Shown piece after piece: positions 10,916 to 20,689 of a stretch of 64,000 nt of DNA (within the stretch, counting starts at the first letter, position 1; the number at the start of each line of letters is the position of its first letter). The translations under genes and the position numbers were made by a program. This DNA comes from Litsea cubeba (lineage: Eukaryota; Streptophyta; Magnoliopsida; Laurales; Lauraceae). The stretch spans positions 49,715,477 through 49,779,476 of the forward strand of contig CM022946.1 in the NCBI GenBank assembly GCA_012931725.1, written 5' to 3'. Under the pieces are notes generated by a model. It was given only the letters and a program-made list of their open reading frames with translations. It was not told the DNA's origin and ran no database searches.

Positions 10916-11700
10916 AATGAGATAGACCGTAAAATAGGAGAATTGTGAGACTAATTCCACATTCATTCCAAGCCATACTCAAGTCCAATTCAGCTCTATC
11001 CCTTATCTTCTTATTTGAAGACATTGAACCTATAATGATGCATTCAAACCCATGAAAGATTGGGGTATATTGTGAAGGGCTGTAGTGTGGAGGTACTGTT
11101 TGGAGGCCCAATGCTATTCAAGGATGGGTAAGACATTATATGAAGTCCGAAGGAAGGAAGAACCTCATCATGGAAACTCCATGAGGTTTTCTAGATTGAT
11201 CAATGTGTATAAGGACCCGGAATGTCCCTAACTCTTGAAGAGTACCAAAATTTCATCATAACCGACATACGGGACCCTATTCGCACTGTTTCAATTCTAG
11301 AAACCCCATTGTTGGCCTGTAAAAGTATGGAAAACTAATTGTATCTAATTTTCAACCTAACTCTTATTTTGGGATTTCAAACCAACTTGATATGACTAGA
11401 CCGTCCCAAGAGTACTAGAAGTGAGGTGTTTAGCTTTTGCTAACTTGTATAAGGCGACTTGAGATGGATGTGTATTTGTGCCTATGGCACCCCGTTCTTC
11501 ATTATGCATATGATTTGATTTATCGTATTTGACCTATGAGTCGGCACCACTGAGCTTGGACGACCTCGTCGGTTTGATCTACCTGACTTGGGGTTCCTTC
11601 CCCTCCTGATAGTCAGCTGCAGTCTGGAATGTGCAGAGTTTTTACCCGGTTCGCTACCGTGGTCCCGCAGAGTATATATATATGTATATTATAATATTTA

Positions 11701-11796
11701 TCGTTGTTCCTCCTCACCTTGTGTGACTGAGGCCAATGATCCTGTTTATCGTTGTTCCTCCTCACCTCGTGTGACTGAGGTCAATGATCCTGTTAG
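11701..11796 (+). repeat. 48-bp direct duplication in Tekay 5' LTR
   Basis: Two adjacent units (11701-11748 and 11749-11796) share TCGTTGTTCCTCCTCACC and GTGTGACTGAGG and differ by one or two bases. Both units occur in the 3' LTR too (about 19763-19858). Confidence 0.85.
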
Positions 11797-12626
11797 GGTA
11801 TGCGCTCTCTTCACTTCGGTGAAGGGAGGATCTAGCTTGTGGGGTTGCCATCTTGACAGTTTCCAAATCCTTGTTACCTTACATGATTTATTGCATATGT
11901 GCCTCTTTCAAAATGATACATCATCTTTTATGAAGTTCATTATTTTTCTCACAAGTTCTCTAAGCTTTTGCAAAGTATTATTGTTTTATTATTACATATC
12001 TTTTCACCCACCTGCCTAGACCGTCGTGTCTGATCCATTTATTTTGGTACTCAGGTCCCGAGCTTATTGCCATTGAGGAGGAGCCAGAGGAGGCGGTCGG
12101 TGAACCGCAACGAGTGATTGAATGGCAAGCCGATGATGTCATGTAGACATTCGGCTTTGCCTTGAGGACGATACACTTTGAGAATTTGATGTCTTTGTTT
12201 TAGGTTTCATTTGATTGTACGGTCTTTGTTGACCGTTATCTTGGGGGCTTTAATTAACTGATATTTTGTAAATATACTTAACCTTACTTTTGGGGAAAAT
12301 ATGCTTGATCATTGCTCATCCTGATATCTTGCTATGTTAACCATAAATCAGTCTTGTTTATGGATTTGAATGGCATTAGTATGGTTTGCTACACGCTTCC
12401 GCAATCTTGAAAATATATTTGATATGGTTATATGTGAGATGATGTGTACAGATAATCCTCACCGCGGAACCCTGTGGGAAATCACGTGCACGGATAAATA
12501 TTCTTTTAATTCCGTGTGCGTTTTAGCCAAAGAGATGCACGTGGCGCGGCATCACCCAACCTACTGTCCCGACCTCCCGGATTCGGATCCTTCCCCTAGT
12601 TTCTCGGTCCGGGGTCGCGACAGGAC

Positions 12627-12638
12627 TGGTATCAGAGC
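12627..12638 (+). other. Primer binding site, initiator tRNA-Met
   Basis: TGGTATCAGAGC begins four bases after the LTR end and is the standard complement of the plant initiator tRNA-Met 3' end. Confidence 0.9.
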
Positions 12639-12774
12639 GGGACATGTTTCAGGCAATTAAAAGAAACTAGAAATCTTAAGTACGTGGCGAGGATTCGTTA
12701 GATAGAATCGTGTGAGCAATGTGTGACCACCCTGTACTTAGTTTATATGTGCTAACAATTTGTTTTGCAGCGTT

Positions 12775-13848
12775 ATGCCACCTCGCAAAAGAACAGCAAA
12801 CAGTAATCACATTGCCAGTAACAGCGAGAGTGCAGGGCTTAGTACAGAGGAACTTCAGGACAACAATATGCAGAACCAATTCCAACAGATGATGCAGGCT
12901 ATGATAGACCAACAACGCCAGGCCAATGAGAATCAGGCTAGGCTCCAAGCACAAGCGTATGAGACACAGACCAGATTGCAAGAACAGATGCTTAAGAAAG
13001 ACGAGGATCATGCTAGGGAGATAGCTCAAATGCAGGCACAGTTGTTGGGGATATTGGAGAGGAGACCGAAACCAATCCCAGTTGCACCACCTGGTCCGGT
13101 GAATATTAGAGGGAATGATCCTAATGTGTTGTATGAGCGGTTCAGGAAGAGAGGACCGAAAGAATTTTTGGGGACTGAGGATCCAATGGCAGCAGATGAT
13201 TGGCTTGAACACACCGAAAACATATTTGAGATATTCATATGTACCGGTCTAGAACGTGTGCAGCTTGCAGCCTCTATGTTTGTTGGTTTAGCAGATATTT
13301 GGTGGAAGACCGTCAGGGCAGAATATAGGACAATGGCTGATGCAGAAGCTTGGGCTAGCTTCAAGAGACAGTTTGGAGAGAAATATGTACCTACACATGT
13401 CAAGAGACAAAAGGCAGTAGAATTTCAGCAACTTGTGCAAGGAAACATGACAGTCCTCGAATACCTCACCAAATTTGAGAGACTGTCAAGGTATGCACCG
13501 GAGTTAGTAGACACAGAGGAGAAAAAGATAACCAAGTTCCTTGAGGGACTTCACCCGATTATTGAGAGGGATGCTACCGGGGTTGTACCACCCGTTACCT
13601 TTGAAGAAGCTGTCAAGAGAGCATACAAATTTGAGAACTTCCACAACAAGATCATCAAGAACCAAGGAAAGGGTCAAGGCCAACAGCAGAACTATCAACA
13701 AAGAAACAATCGAACAAGAGGCCAAGACAAGAGCAAAATGTGCAAAATCCGGGTGCTTGTATCCATTGTGGGAAACATCATGGGAATGCCCAATGTCGTT
13801 CTATCACGGGAGCATGTTTTAGATGTGGTTCATTGGACCACCAAATGA
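12775..13848 (+). CDS. gag: Tekay gag (capsid; nucleocapsid completed in the next frame)
   Basis: I choose ATG 12775 (MPPRKR), the first Met in the frame. Gag packages the element RNA in a virus-like particle in the cytoplasm. After a Gln-rich coiled-coil segment comes the retrotransposon gag core (residues about 120-270: DWLEHTENIFEIF, WWKTVRAEYR, FKRQFGEKYVPTHVKRQK, FLEGLHPIIE). Then a basic Gln/Asn/Arg-rich tail follows. The nucleocapsid zinc knuckle is not in this frame but in the following one (CFRCGSLDHQMRDC). In this frame the residues after about 13740 look out of register (CKIRVLVSIVG). Relatives usually read gag-pol as one frame, so a one-base indel is more likely than programmed frameshifting. 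Confidence 0.85.
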   Translation: MPPRKRTANSNHIASNSESAGLSTEELQDNNMQNQFQQMMQAMIDQQRQANENQARLQAQAYETQTRLQEQMLKKDEDHAREIAQMQAQLLGILERRPKPIPVAPPGPVNIRGNDPNVLYERFRKRGPKEFLGTEDPMAADDWLEHTENIFEIFICTGLERVQLAASMFVGLADIWWKTVRAEYRTMADAEAWASFKRQFGEKYVPTHVKRQKAVEFQQLVQGNMTVLEYLTKFERLSRYAPELVDTEEKKITKFLEGLHPIIERDATGVVPPVTFEEAVKRAYKFENFHNKIIKNQGKGQGQQQNYQQRNNRTRGQDKSKMCKIRVLVSIVGNIMGMPNVVLSREHVLDVVHWTTK

Positions 13849-16800
13849 GGGATTGCCCAAGGCCAGATAGACAGAATAGACAGCAACAAGGAGTACAGCG
13901 TCAGGCACCACCTCAGAATGCATTAGTAGTTCAGAATCAAGCAAGGCCACTACAACAACAGGCACCTCAGCAACAGTTTAGGCCACAACAACAACAGCAA
14001 CAACCGGCCCGTCAGCAAGGGCAGAATCAGAATCAGAATCAGCGTCCTCAGAATCAGAATAGGAATGCACCACAAGGCAGGCAACAGCAAGGGCAGAACA
14101 GGCCACCACAAAGGGCACAACTCTATGCTGTCAATAGAGCTGATGCGGAGGCTGAAGGCAATGTAGTGGAAGGTACACTTCTCGTCTGTGGTTTTGATGC
14201 TAAGGTTTTGTTTGACCCTGGTTCTACTCACTCATTCCTATCTCCAAAATTTGCTAAGTTGATTGATATGCATGCTAGAGAATTGAGTTTCATTTTGACT
14301 GTGACTACCCCTTTAGGTAAGGAAGTTGTTTGTAGAACTTTTTACCCTAGTTGTCCAGTCATGATAGGAGAAGTAGTATTACCGGCAGATCTCATTTTGT
14401 TAGAGATGCAGGATTTTGATGTCATCCTAGGGATGGATTGGTTAGCAGGATACCATGCTACTATGGATTGTTTCCATAAAACCCTAACTTTTAAGTTAGA
14501 GGAGACCCAAGCAGGGGTGTTGTTTCAGGGAGAGAGGAGTAATTCTGGTGCAGGGTTTATTTCAGCGTTGAAGGCTGATAGACTTCTAAAAAGTGGTTGT
14601 GAGGGTTATTTGGCGTTTATCACGGAGGATAAACGGTCCCAAGGGGTGGAGGAGATTCCAATTGTTTGTGAGTTTCCGGATGTTTTCCCGGAAGAGATAC
14701 CAGGATTGCCACCCATTAGAGAGATAGACTTCACTATTGAGTTGTTACCGGGGACTGCCCCGATATCTATCGCACCTTACAGAATGGCCCCGGCAGAATT
14801 GGGAGAGTTGAAGATGCAATTGCAAGAACTTTTGAACAAAGGTTTTGTGAGACCTAGTGTGTCACCATGGGGAGCACCAGTTTTATTTGTGAAGAAGAAG
14901 GATGGTTCTATGAGAATGTGTATTGACTATAGAAGATTGAACCAAGTGACCATCAAAAACAAATATCCATTGCCAAGGATAGATGAATTGTTTGATCAGT
15001 TGCAAGGAGCTGCTTACTTTTCGAAGATTGATTTGAGGTCAGGCTACCATCAGTTGAGAGTTAGAGACTCAGATGTACCAAAAACAGCCTTTCGGACAAG
15101 ATATGGACACTATGAGTTTCTAGTGATACCATTTGGTTTGACTAATGCACCGGCAGTTTTCATGGCATTGATGAACAAAATATTTGCGGAGTATTTGGAT
15201 CAGTTTACAGTGGTGTTTATTGATGATATTTTGGTGTATTCCAAGACTAAAGAAGAGCACGAAGAACATTTGAGGATAGCACTCCAGCTATTGAGGGAGA
15301 ATCAGTTGTTTGCAAAACTTAGTAAGTGTGAATTTTGGTTGGACCAAGTCACATTTTTGGGTCATATTATCTCCAAGGAAGGATTATCAGTGGACCCGTC
15401 CAAGATTGAGGCAGTCATGAATTGGGATAGACCGAAGAATGCATCAGAAATCAGGAGTTTTCTTGGATTGGCAGGATATTACCGGAGGTTTGTACAAGGA
15501 TTTTCATCGATTGCGTCACCTTTGATGAAGTTGACAAGGAAGAATGCACCATATGTTTGGACAGACAAGTGTGAAGCTAGTTTCCAAGAGCTGAAGAAGA
15601 GGTTGACTACAGCTCCAGTCCTTACTTTGCCATCTGGGAGCGGCGGTTTTACCATTTTTACCGATGCTTCTAATGTTGGACTTGGATGTGTGCTGATGCA
15701 AGATGGGAAGGTAGTTGCATATGGGTCACGGCAGTTGAAGGATCATGAAAAGAACTATGCAACACATGATCTCGAGTTGGCCGCAGTTGTTTTAGCTTTG
15801 AAGATGTGGAGACACTACCTCTATGGGGAGAAGTTTGAGGTTCACTCCGATCACCGTAGCCTACAGTACTTGTTTTATCAGAAGGAGTTGAACATGAGGC
15901 AGAGGAGATGGATGGAATATATTAAAGACTATGATTTTCCAATTAAGTATCACCCGGGGAAAGCGAATGTAGTTGCAGATGCCTTGAGCAGAAAGTCAGT
16001 GAGCATGGCAAGTCTTCGGGGGACTTATGTGGTACAACAGTTAGAAGAGTTGGGTGTGGATTTTCAGCCATTAAGAGAAGGTGTCATGTTAGCAAACATG
16101 TCAGTGTCAGAGCCTTCGTTCATTCAGAAGATCAAAGAGAGTCAGTTACAAGACCCAGAATTGGCTAAGATTTCTGAGCACTTAGCAGATCGTCCGGATT
16201 TTCGTGTAGTAGATGGAGTTTTATATTACCGAGACCGTCTGTGTGTGCCTAACTTGGAGGACTTGAGGAACGATATCATGTCTGAGGCCCATGATACCAA
16301 GTATTCCATACACCCGGGCAGTACGAAGATGTACCAGAATTTGAAGGGCAGATTTTGGTGGAATAACATGAAGAGAGAGATAGCAGCTTTCGTCTCTCGT
16401 TGCATGACATGTCAGTTAATCAAGGCAGAACACCAGAAGCCTCCAGGGTTATTACGACCATTAGAAATTCCAGAATGGAAATGGGAGCACATTACCATGG
16501 ATTTCATATCGGGTTTACCGAAGACTAGTAAGGGCAATGATGCTATTTGGGTCATAGTGGACCGTCTCACCAAGTCAGCTCATTTCCTACCGATGAAGAC
16601 TGGGAAGAAGATGCATATGTTACCTTTGGCACAGTTGTTTGTCACAGAAATTGTCAGTCGTCATGGACAGCCAGTTTCCATTACATCCGATAGAGATAGC
16701 AGATTTGTCTCGAGATTTTGGAAGACATTGCATGAGTCTATGGGTACGAAGTTACAGTTCAGCACAGCCTATCACCCACAGACCGATGGTCAGTCAGAAA

Positions 16801-17582
16801 GGACAATTCAGACACTTGAGGATATGCTTCGAGCTTGTGTGTTAGATTTCAAGACTCAGTGGGATGAAGCCTTACCGTTGTGTGAGTTCGCTTACAACAA
16901 CAGTTTCCACTCGAGTATCGGTATGGCACCTTTTGAGGCTTTGTATGGCAGAAGGTGTAGAACACCTGTTTGTTGGGAAGAAGTTGGTACTCGCAGCTTT
17001 CATGGACCGACCATTGTTAGTGAGACAAGTGACAAGGTCAAGTTGATCCAAGAACGTCTGAAAGTGGCTCAGAGTAGACAGAAGAGTTATGCAGACTCTC
17101 ACCGAAGGGATTTACAGTTCAAAGAAGGAGATAAGGTATTCTTGAAAGTGTCACCCACTCGTGGAACTTTGAGGTTTGGACAGAAGGGCAAATTGTCTAG
17201 GAGATACATTGGACCGTATGACATTGTGAGTAGGATTGGTGATGTGGCTTACAGGTTAGCCTTACCACCCGAACTTTCCGGCGTACACAATGTTTTTCAC
17301 GTGTCTATGTTGAAGAAATACATTCCTGACAGACTACACATACTCCGTTATGAGCCGTTAGAAATTCGAGAAGATGCGACCTATGTTGAGAAGCCTAAGC
17401 AGACCATTGACACCAAAGAACAAGAATTGAGAACTCGGACTATTCAGTGGGTCAAGGTACTTTGGGAGAATCATGGACCGGAAGAAGCAACTTGGGAATT
17501 ACGGGATCAAGTTCAGAAGAAGTACCCACATCTTCTACCGGAGGTGAGTTTTAATTTCCATTTGGAGGACCAAATGTCCTAA
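13740..17582 (+). CDS. pol: Tekay pol: zinc knuckle, protease, RT, RNase H, integrase, chromodomain
   Basis: An uninterrupted 1280-residue frame. In order: gag zinc knuckle CFRCGSLDHQMRDC (about 26-39); Gln/Asn-rich linker; aspartic protease (LFDPGSTHSF, about 157-166); RT with IDYRRLN (about 395) and FIDDILVYSK (about 493-502); RNase H (FTDASNVGLG, about 640; HSDHRSLQYLF, about 702); integrase with HHCC finger (Cys at about 888 and 891) and catalytic Asp 921, Asp 984 and Glu 1020 (35 residues between the last two). The C-terminus (IQWVKVLWENHGPEEATWE, about 1235) resembles the chromodomain of Tekay/Del chromoviruses, which steers insertion to heterochromatin. The frame overlaps gag and is -1 to it. 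The start given is where the overlap reads sensibly, not a true initiation codon; the protein would be made only as a gag-pol fusion. Confidence 0.93.
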   Translation: MQNPGACIHCGKHHGNAQCRSITGACFRCGSLDHQMRDCPRPDRQNRQQQGVQRQAPPQNALVVQNQARPLQQQAPQQQFRPQQQQQQPARQQGQNQNQNQRPQNQNRNAPQGRQQQGQNRPPQRAQLYAVNRADAEAEGNVVEGTLLVCGFDAKVLFDPGSTHSFLSPKFAKLIDMHARELSFILTVTTPLGKEVVCRTFYPSCPVMIGEVVLPADLILLEMQDFDVILGMDWLAGYHATMDCFHKTLTFKLEETQAGVLFQGERSNSGAGFISALKADRLLKSGCEGYLAFITEDKRSQGVEEIPIVCEFPDVFPEEIPGLPPIREIDFTIELLPGTAPISIAPYRMAPAELGELKMQLQELLNKGFVRPSVSPWGAPVLFVKKKDGSMRMCIDYRRLNQVTIKNKYPLPRIDELFDQLQGAAYFSKIDLRSGYHQLRVRDSDVPKTAFRTRYGHYEFLVIPFGLTNAPAVFMALMNKIFAEYLDQFTVVFIDDILVYSKTKEEHEEHLRIALQLLRENQLFAKLSKCEFWLDQVTFLGHIISKEGLSVDPSKIEAVMNWDRPKNASEIRSFLGLAGYYRRFVQGFSSIASPLMKLTRKNAPYVWTDKCEASFQELKKRLTTAPVLTLPSGSGGFTIFTDASNVGLGCVLMQDGKVVAYGSRQLKDHEKNYATHDLELAAVVLALKMWRHYLYGEKFEVHSDHRSLQYLFYQKELNMRQRRWMEYIKDYDFPIKYHPGKANVVADALSRKSVSMASLRGTYVVQQLEELGVDFQPLREGVMLANMSVSEPSFIQKIKESQLQDPELAKISEHLADRPDFRVVDGVLYYRDRLCVPNLEDLRNDIMSEAHDTKYSIHPGSTKMYQNLKGRFWWNNMKREIAAFVSRCMTCQLIKAEHQKPPGLLRPLEIPEWKWEHITMDFISGLPKTSKGNDAIWVIVDRLTKSAHFLPMKTGKKMHMLPLAQLFVTEIVSRHGQPVSITSDRDSRFVSRFWKTLHESMGTKLQFSTAYHPQTDGQSERTIQTLEDMLRACVLDFKTQWDEALPLCEFAYNNSFHSSIGMAPFEALYGRRCRTPVCWEEVGTRSFHGPTIVSETSDKVKLIQERLKVAQSRQKSYADSHRRDLQFKEGDKVFLKVSPTRGTLRFGQKGKLSRRYIGPYDIVSRIGDVAYRLALPPELSGVHNVFHVSMLKKYIPDRLHILRYEPLEIREDATYVEKPKQTIDTKEQELRTRTIQWVKVLWENHGPEEATWELRDQVQKKYPHLLPEVSFNFHLEDQMS

Positions 17583-17593
17583 GGGGTGGAGGA
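17581..17593 (+). other. Polypurine tract of Tekay element
   Basis: AAGGGGTGGAGGA directly before the 3' LTR start TGTAAG. It would prime plus-strand DNA synthesis. Confidence 0.85.
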
Positions 17594-20500
17594 TGTAAGA
17601 CCCCGACCCGAGAGACCTCGTTTAGAGTTGTTTAAGTGGTGTTTTAGTTTTAAGTGTGTTTAGTAGTTTTTGGACTAGTTGGGGATTAGAATAGCTTTTA
17701 TGATAGCTTTGGGGAATTTGGAGAGCCTTTTGATGTGTGGGACCCTTTGGGGGTTCTTGTTACGAATTGTGTGAGATTGGGGGCTTACCGATGATTTTCA
17801 CGAATCGTGTTTTTAACCCCATTGAAATTATCTTGTTAATCTCTACAACTTTCATGTTGACATCGTTTTCATTTGAGGACCTTAAACCCGATTTTTCACT
17901 AATTGAGGGCAAAATGGTCTTTTTACCCAAAAATCTGGACACCGATTTCAATGTCACCAAAATGTGCAAAATATATACTTTTTGGAAACTAGAAATTTTG
18001 CCGATCAACTTTGTCTTCTTCGTCAAATTCATTTGAAGCCCCGAAAACCAGTTTTGAGCCCGAGAAGTCTTTTAAGTTGTGGGCCCCATCCTCACTTACT
18101 ATATATAGAAAGCTTCTTCTTCTTTTTCCCATTTCTGGCAAAAACCCTAGAGGAGAAGAGAAATCCCAGCCCTAAGGGTTTTCCCTTACCTTTTCTTGCC
18201 TCTTCATCTTCAATCCCCCACTAAACTAGTGCTAATGGAAGATTAGAGGCTATAATCTTCTTCCTCATCTCAAGGCCTTCGTCTTGACACCAATTTTGAA
18301 GAAAACCGCCCACTCCAAGATTTACTTTGGACAACACCTTGCCTTTTGAAGAACTTCTTTGTAAGTGTTTTTCCTAAAAGTTTTATAATCTTGTTTGTTT
18401 AGCCCTAGGGTAACTCTATTTCAATTATTGGAAGATTCCGTTTTGTTTTAATTGGATTTTGATAATCTAGGGTTTGGATTTGGGGGTTTTGTGTATAGGT
18501 GTTTGATTGTGGACCTAAGAGGTGATTAGAGCTCAAATTGGTTTGCAATTGGACCCAAGGCAAGTGGATGAAATGATTCTCATGTGTTTATCATGTTTTC
18601 TGCAAAGATCTTGATTTGTCTTCATTGATGGTTTTATTGATTTATCATGTTTGATGGTTTAGTCTTATTGATTTTGAATGATGAATTGATGAGATAATGA
18701 GGTCAGGGAATAGCCCAATTAATTGTGAAGATATGTATGGAAGAAGGGGAAAGAAAGGAAATGGATTGGAGTTGGACAAGAGAAGAATTCAACCAAATGG
18801 GTTGAAATTCGCTACAGGACCGATCGATCGCCCGTCAGGTCCGATCGATCGGACTGTAAATAACTGAGAGGGTTCTCAGGACCGATCGATCGCCCATCAG
18901 GTCCGATCGATCGGACTGTAAATAACTGGAAGCAAATTCAGGACCGATCGATCGGCCAAGGAGTCCGATCGATCGGACTGAAATGAGATAGACCGTAAAA
19001 TAGGAGAATTGTGAGACTAATTCCAGATTCATTCCAAGCCATACTCAAGTCCAATTCAGCTCTATCCCTTATCTTCTTATTTGAAGACATTGAACCTATA
19101 ATGATGCATTCAAACCCATGAAAGATTGGGGTATATTGTGAAGGGCTGTAGTGTGGAGGTATTGTTTGGAGGCCCAATGCTATTCAAGGATGGGTAAGAC
19201 ATTATATGAAGTCCGAAGGAAGGAAGAACCTCATCATGGAAACTCCATGAGGTTTTCTAGATTGATCAATGTGTATAAGGACCCGGAATGTCCCTAACTC
19301 TTAAAGAGTACCAAAATTTCATCATAACCGACATACGGGACCCTATTCGCACTGTTTCAATTCTAGAAACCCCATTGTTGGCCAGTAAAAGTATGGAAAA
19401 CTAATTGTATCTAATTTTCAACCTAACTCTTATTTTGGGATTTCAAACCAACTTGATATGACTAGACCGTCCCAAGAGTACTAGAAGTGAGGTGTTTAGC
19501 TTTTGCTAACTTGTATATGGCGACTTGAGATGGATGTGTATTTGTGCCTATGGCACCCCGTTCTTCATTATGCATATGATTTGATTTATCGTATTTGACC
19601 TATGAGTCGGCACCACTGAGCTTGGACGACCTCGTCGGTTTGATCTACCGACTTGGGGTTCCTTCCCCTCCTGATAGTCAGCTGCAGTCTGGAATGTGCA
19701 GAGTTTTTACCCGGTTCGCTACCGTGGTCCCGCAGAGTATATATATGTATATTATAATATTTATCGTTGTTCCTCCTCACCTCGTGTGACTGAGGCCAAT
19801 GATCCTGTTTATCGTTGTTCCTCCTCACCTCGTGTGACTGAGGTCAATGATCCTGTTAGGGTATGCGCTCTCTTCACTTCGGTGAAGGGAGGATCTAGCT
19901 TGTGGGGTTGCCATCTTGACAGTTTCCAAATCCTTGTTACCTTACATGATTTATTGCATATGTGCCTCTTTCAAAATGATACATCATCTTTTATGAAGTT
20001 CATTATTTTTCTCACAAGTTCTCTAAGCTTTTGCAAAGTATTATTGTTTTATTATTACATATCTTTTCACCCACCTGCCAGACCGTCGTGTCTGATCCAT
20101 TTATTTTGGTACTCAGGTCCCGAGCTTATTGCCATTGAGGAGGAGCCAGAGGAGGCGGTCGGTGAACCGCAACGAGTGATTGAATGGCAAGCCGATGATG
20201 TCATGTAGACATTCGGCTTTGCCTTGAGGACGATACACTTTGAGAATTTGATGTCTTTGTTTTAGGTTTCATTTGATTGTACGGTCTTTGTTGACCGTTA
20301 TCTTGGGGGCTTTAATTAACTGATATTTTGTAAATATACTTAACCTTACTTTTGGGGAAAATATGCTTGATCATTGCTCATCCTGATATCTTGCTATGTT
20401 AACCATAAATCAGTCTTGTTTATGGATTTGAATGGCATTAGTATGGTTTGCTACACGCTTCCGCAATCTTGAAAATATATTTGATATGGTTATATGTGAG

Positions 20501-20684
20501 ATGATGTGTACAGATAATCCTCACCGCGGAACCCTGTGGGAAATCACGTGCACGGATAAATATTCTTTTAATTCCGTGTGCGTTTTAGCCAAAGAGATGC
20601 ACGTGGCGCGGCATCACCCAACCTACTGTCCCGACCTCCCGGATTCGGATCCTTCCCCTAGTTTCTCGGTCCGGGGTCGCGACA
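17594..20684 (+). repeat. Tekay 3' LTR (3091 bp)
   Basis: Matches 9527-12622 with about seven substitutions and small indels seen by eye (for example ATTGATGGC against ATTGAGGGC near 17905, CTGCCTAGACC against CTGCCAGACC near 20077). It contains the same TATA box (18100), palindrome array (about 18817-18981) and 48-bp duplication. Confidence 0.95.
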
Positions 20685-20689
20685 ACAGT
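20685..20689. repeat. TSD of Tekay element, right
   Basis: ACAGT, pairing with 9522-9526. Confidence 0.9.

Larger units (their letters stand above)
9527..12622 (+). repeat. Tekay 5' LTR (3096 bp)
   Basis: It begins TGTAAGACCCC and ends GGGTCGCGACA. It contains a TATA box (10034), three 62-bp units with a 16-bp palindrome (10751-10912) and a 48-bp direct duplication (11701-11796). No real gene; the small ORFs inside it are repeated identically in the other LTR and match nothing I recognise. Confidence 0.95.
9527..20684 (+). mobile_element. Tekay/Del-type chromovirus (Ty3/gypsy), nearly complete
   Basis: An 11.2-kb element with LTRs of 3096 and 3091 bp, both TGTAAG...GCGACA, flanked by ACAGT on both sides. 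It has an initiator tRNA-Met primer site, gag, a pol frame with protease, RT, RNase H, integrase and a C-terminal chromodomain-like tail, then a polypurine tract. By eye the LTRs differ by about seven substitutions and four small indels, the indels summing to the 5-bp length difference, so insertion is recent. It lies inside the antisense PMD gene of a Tat element. The only obvious coding flaw is the gag/pol frame change near 13740. Confidence 0.93.
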
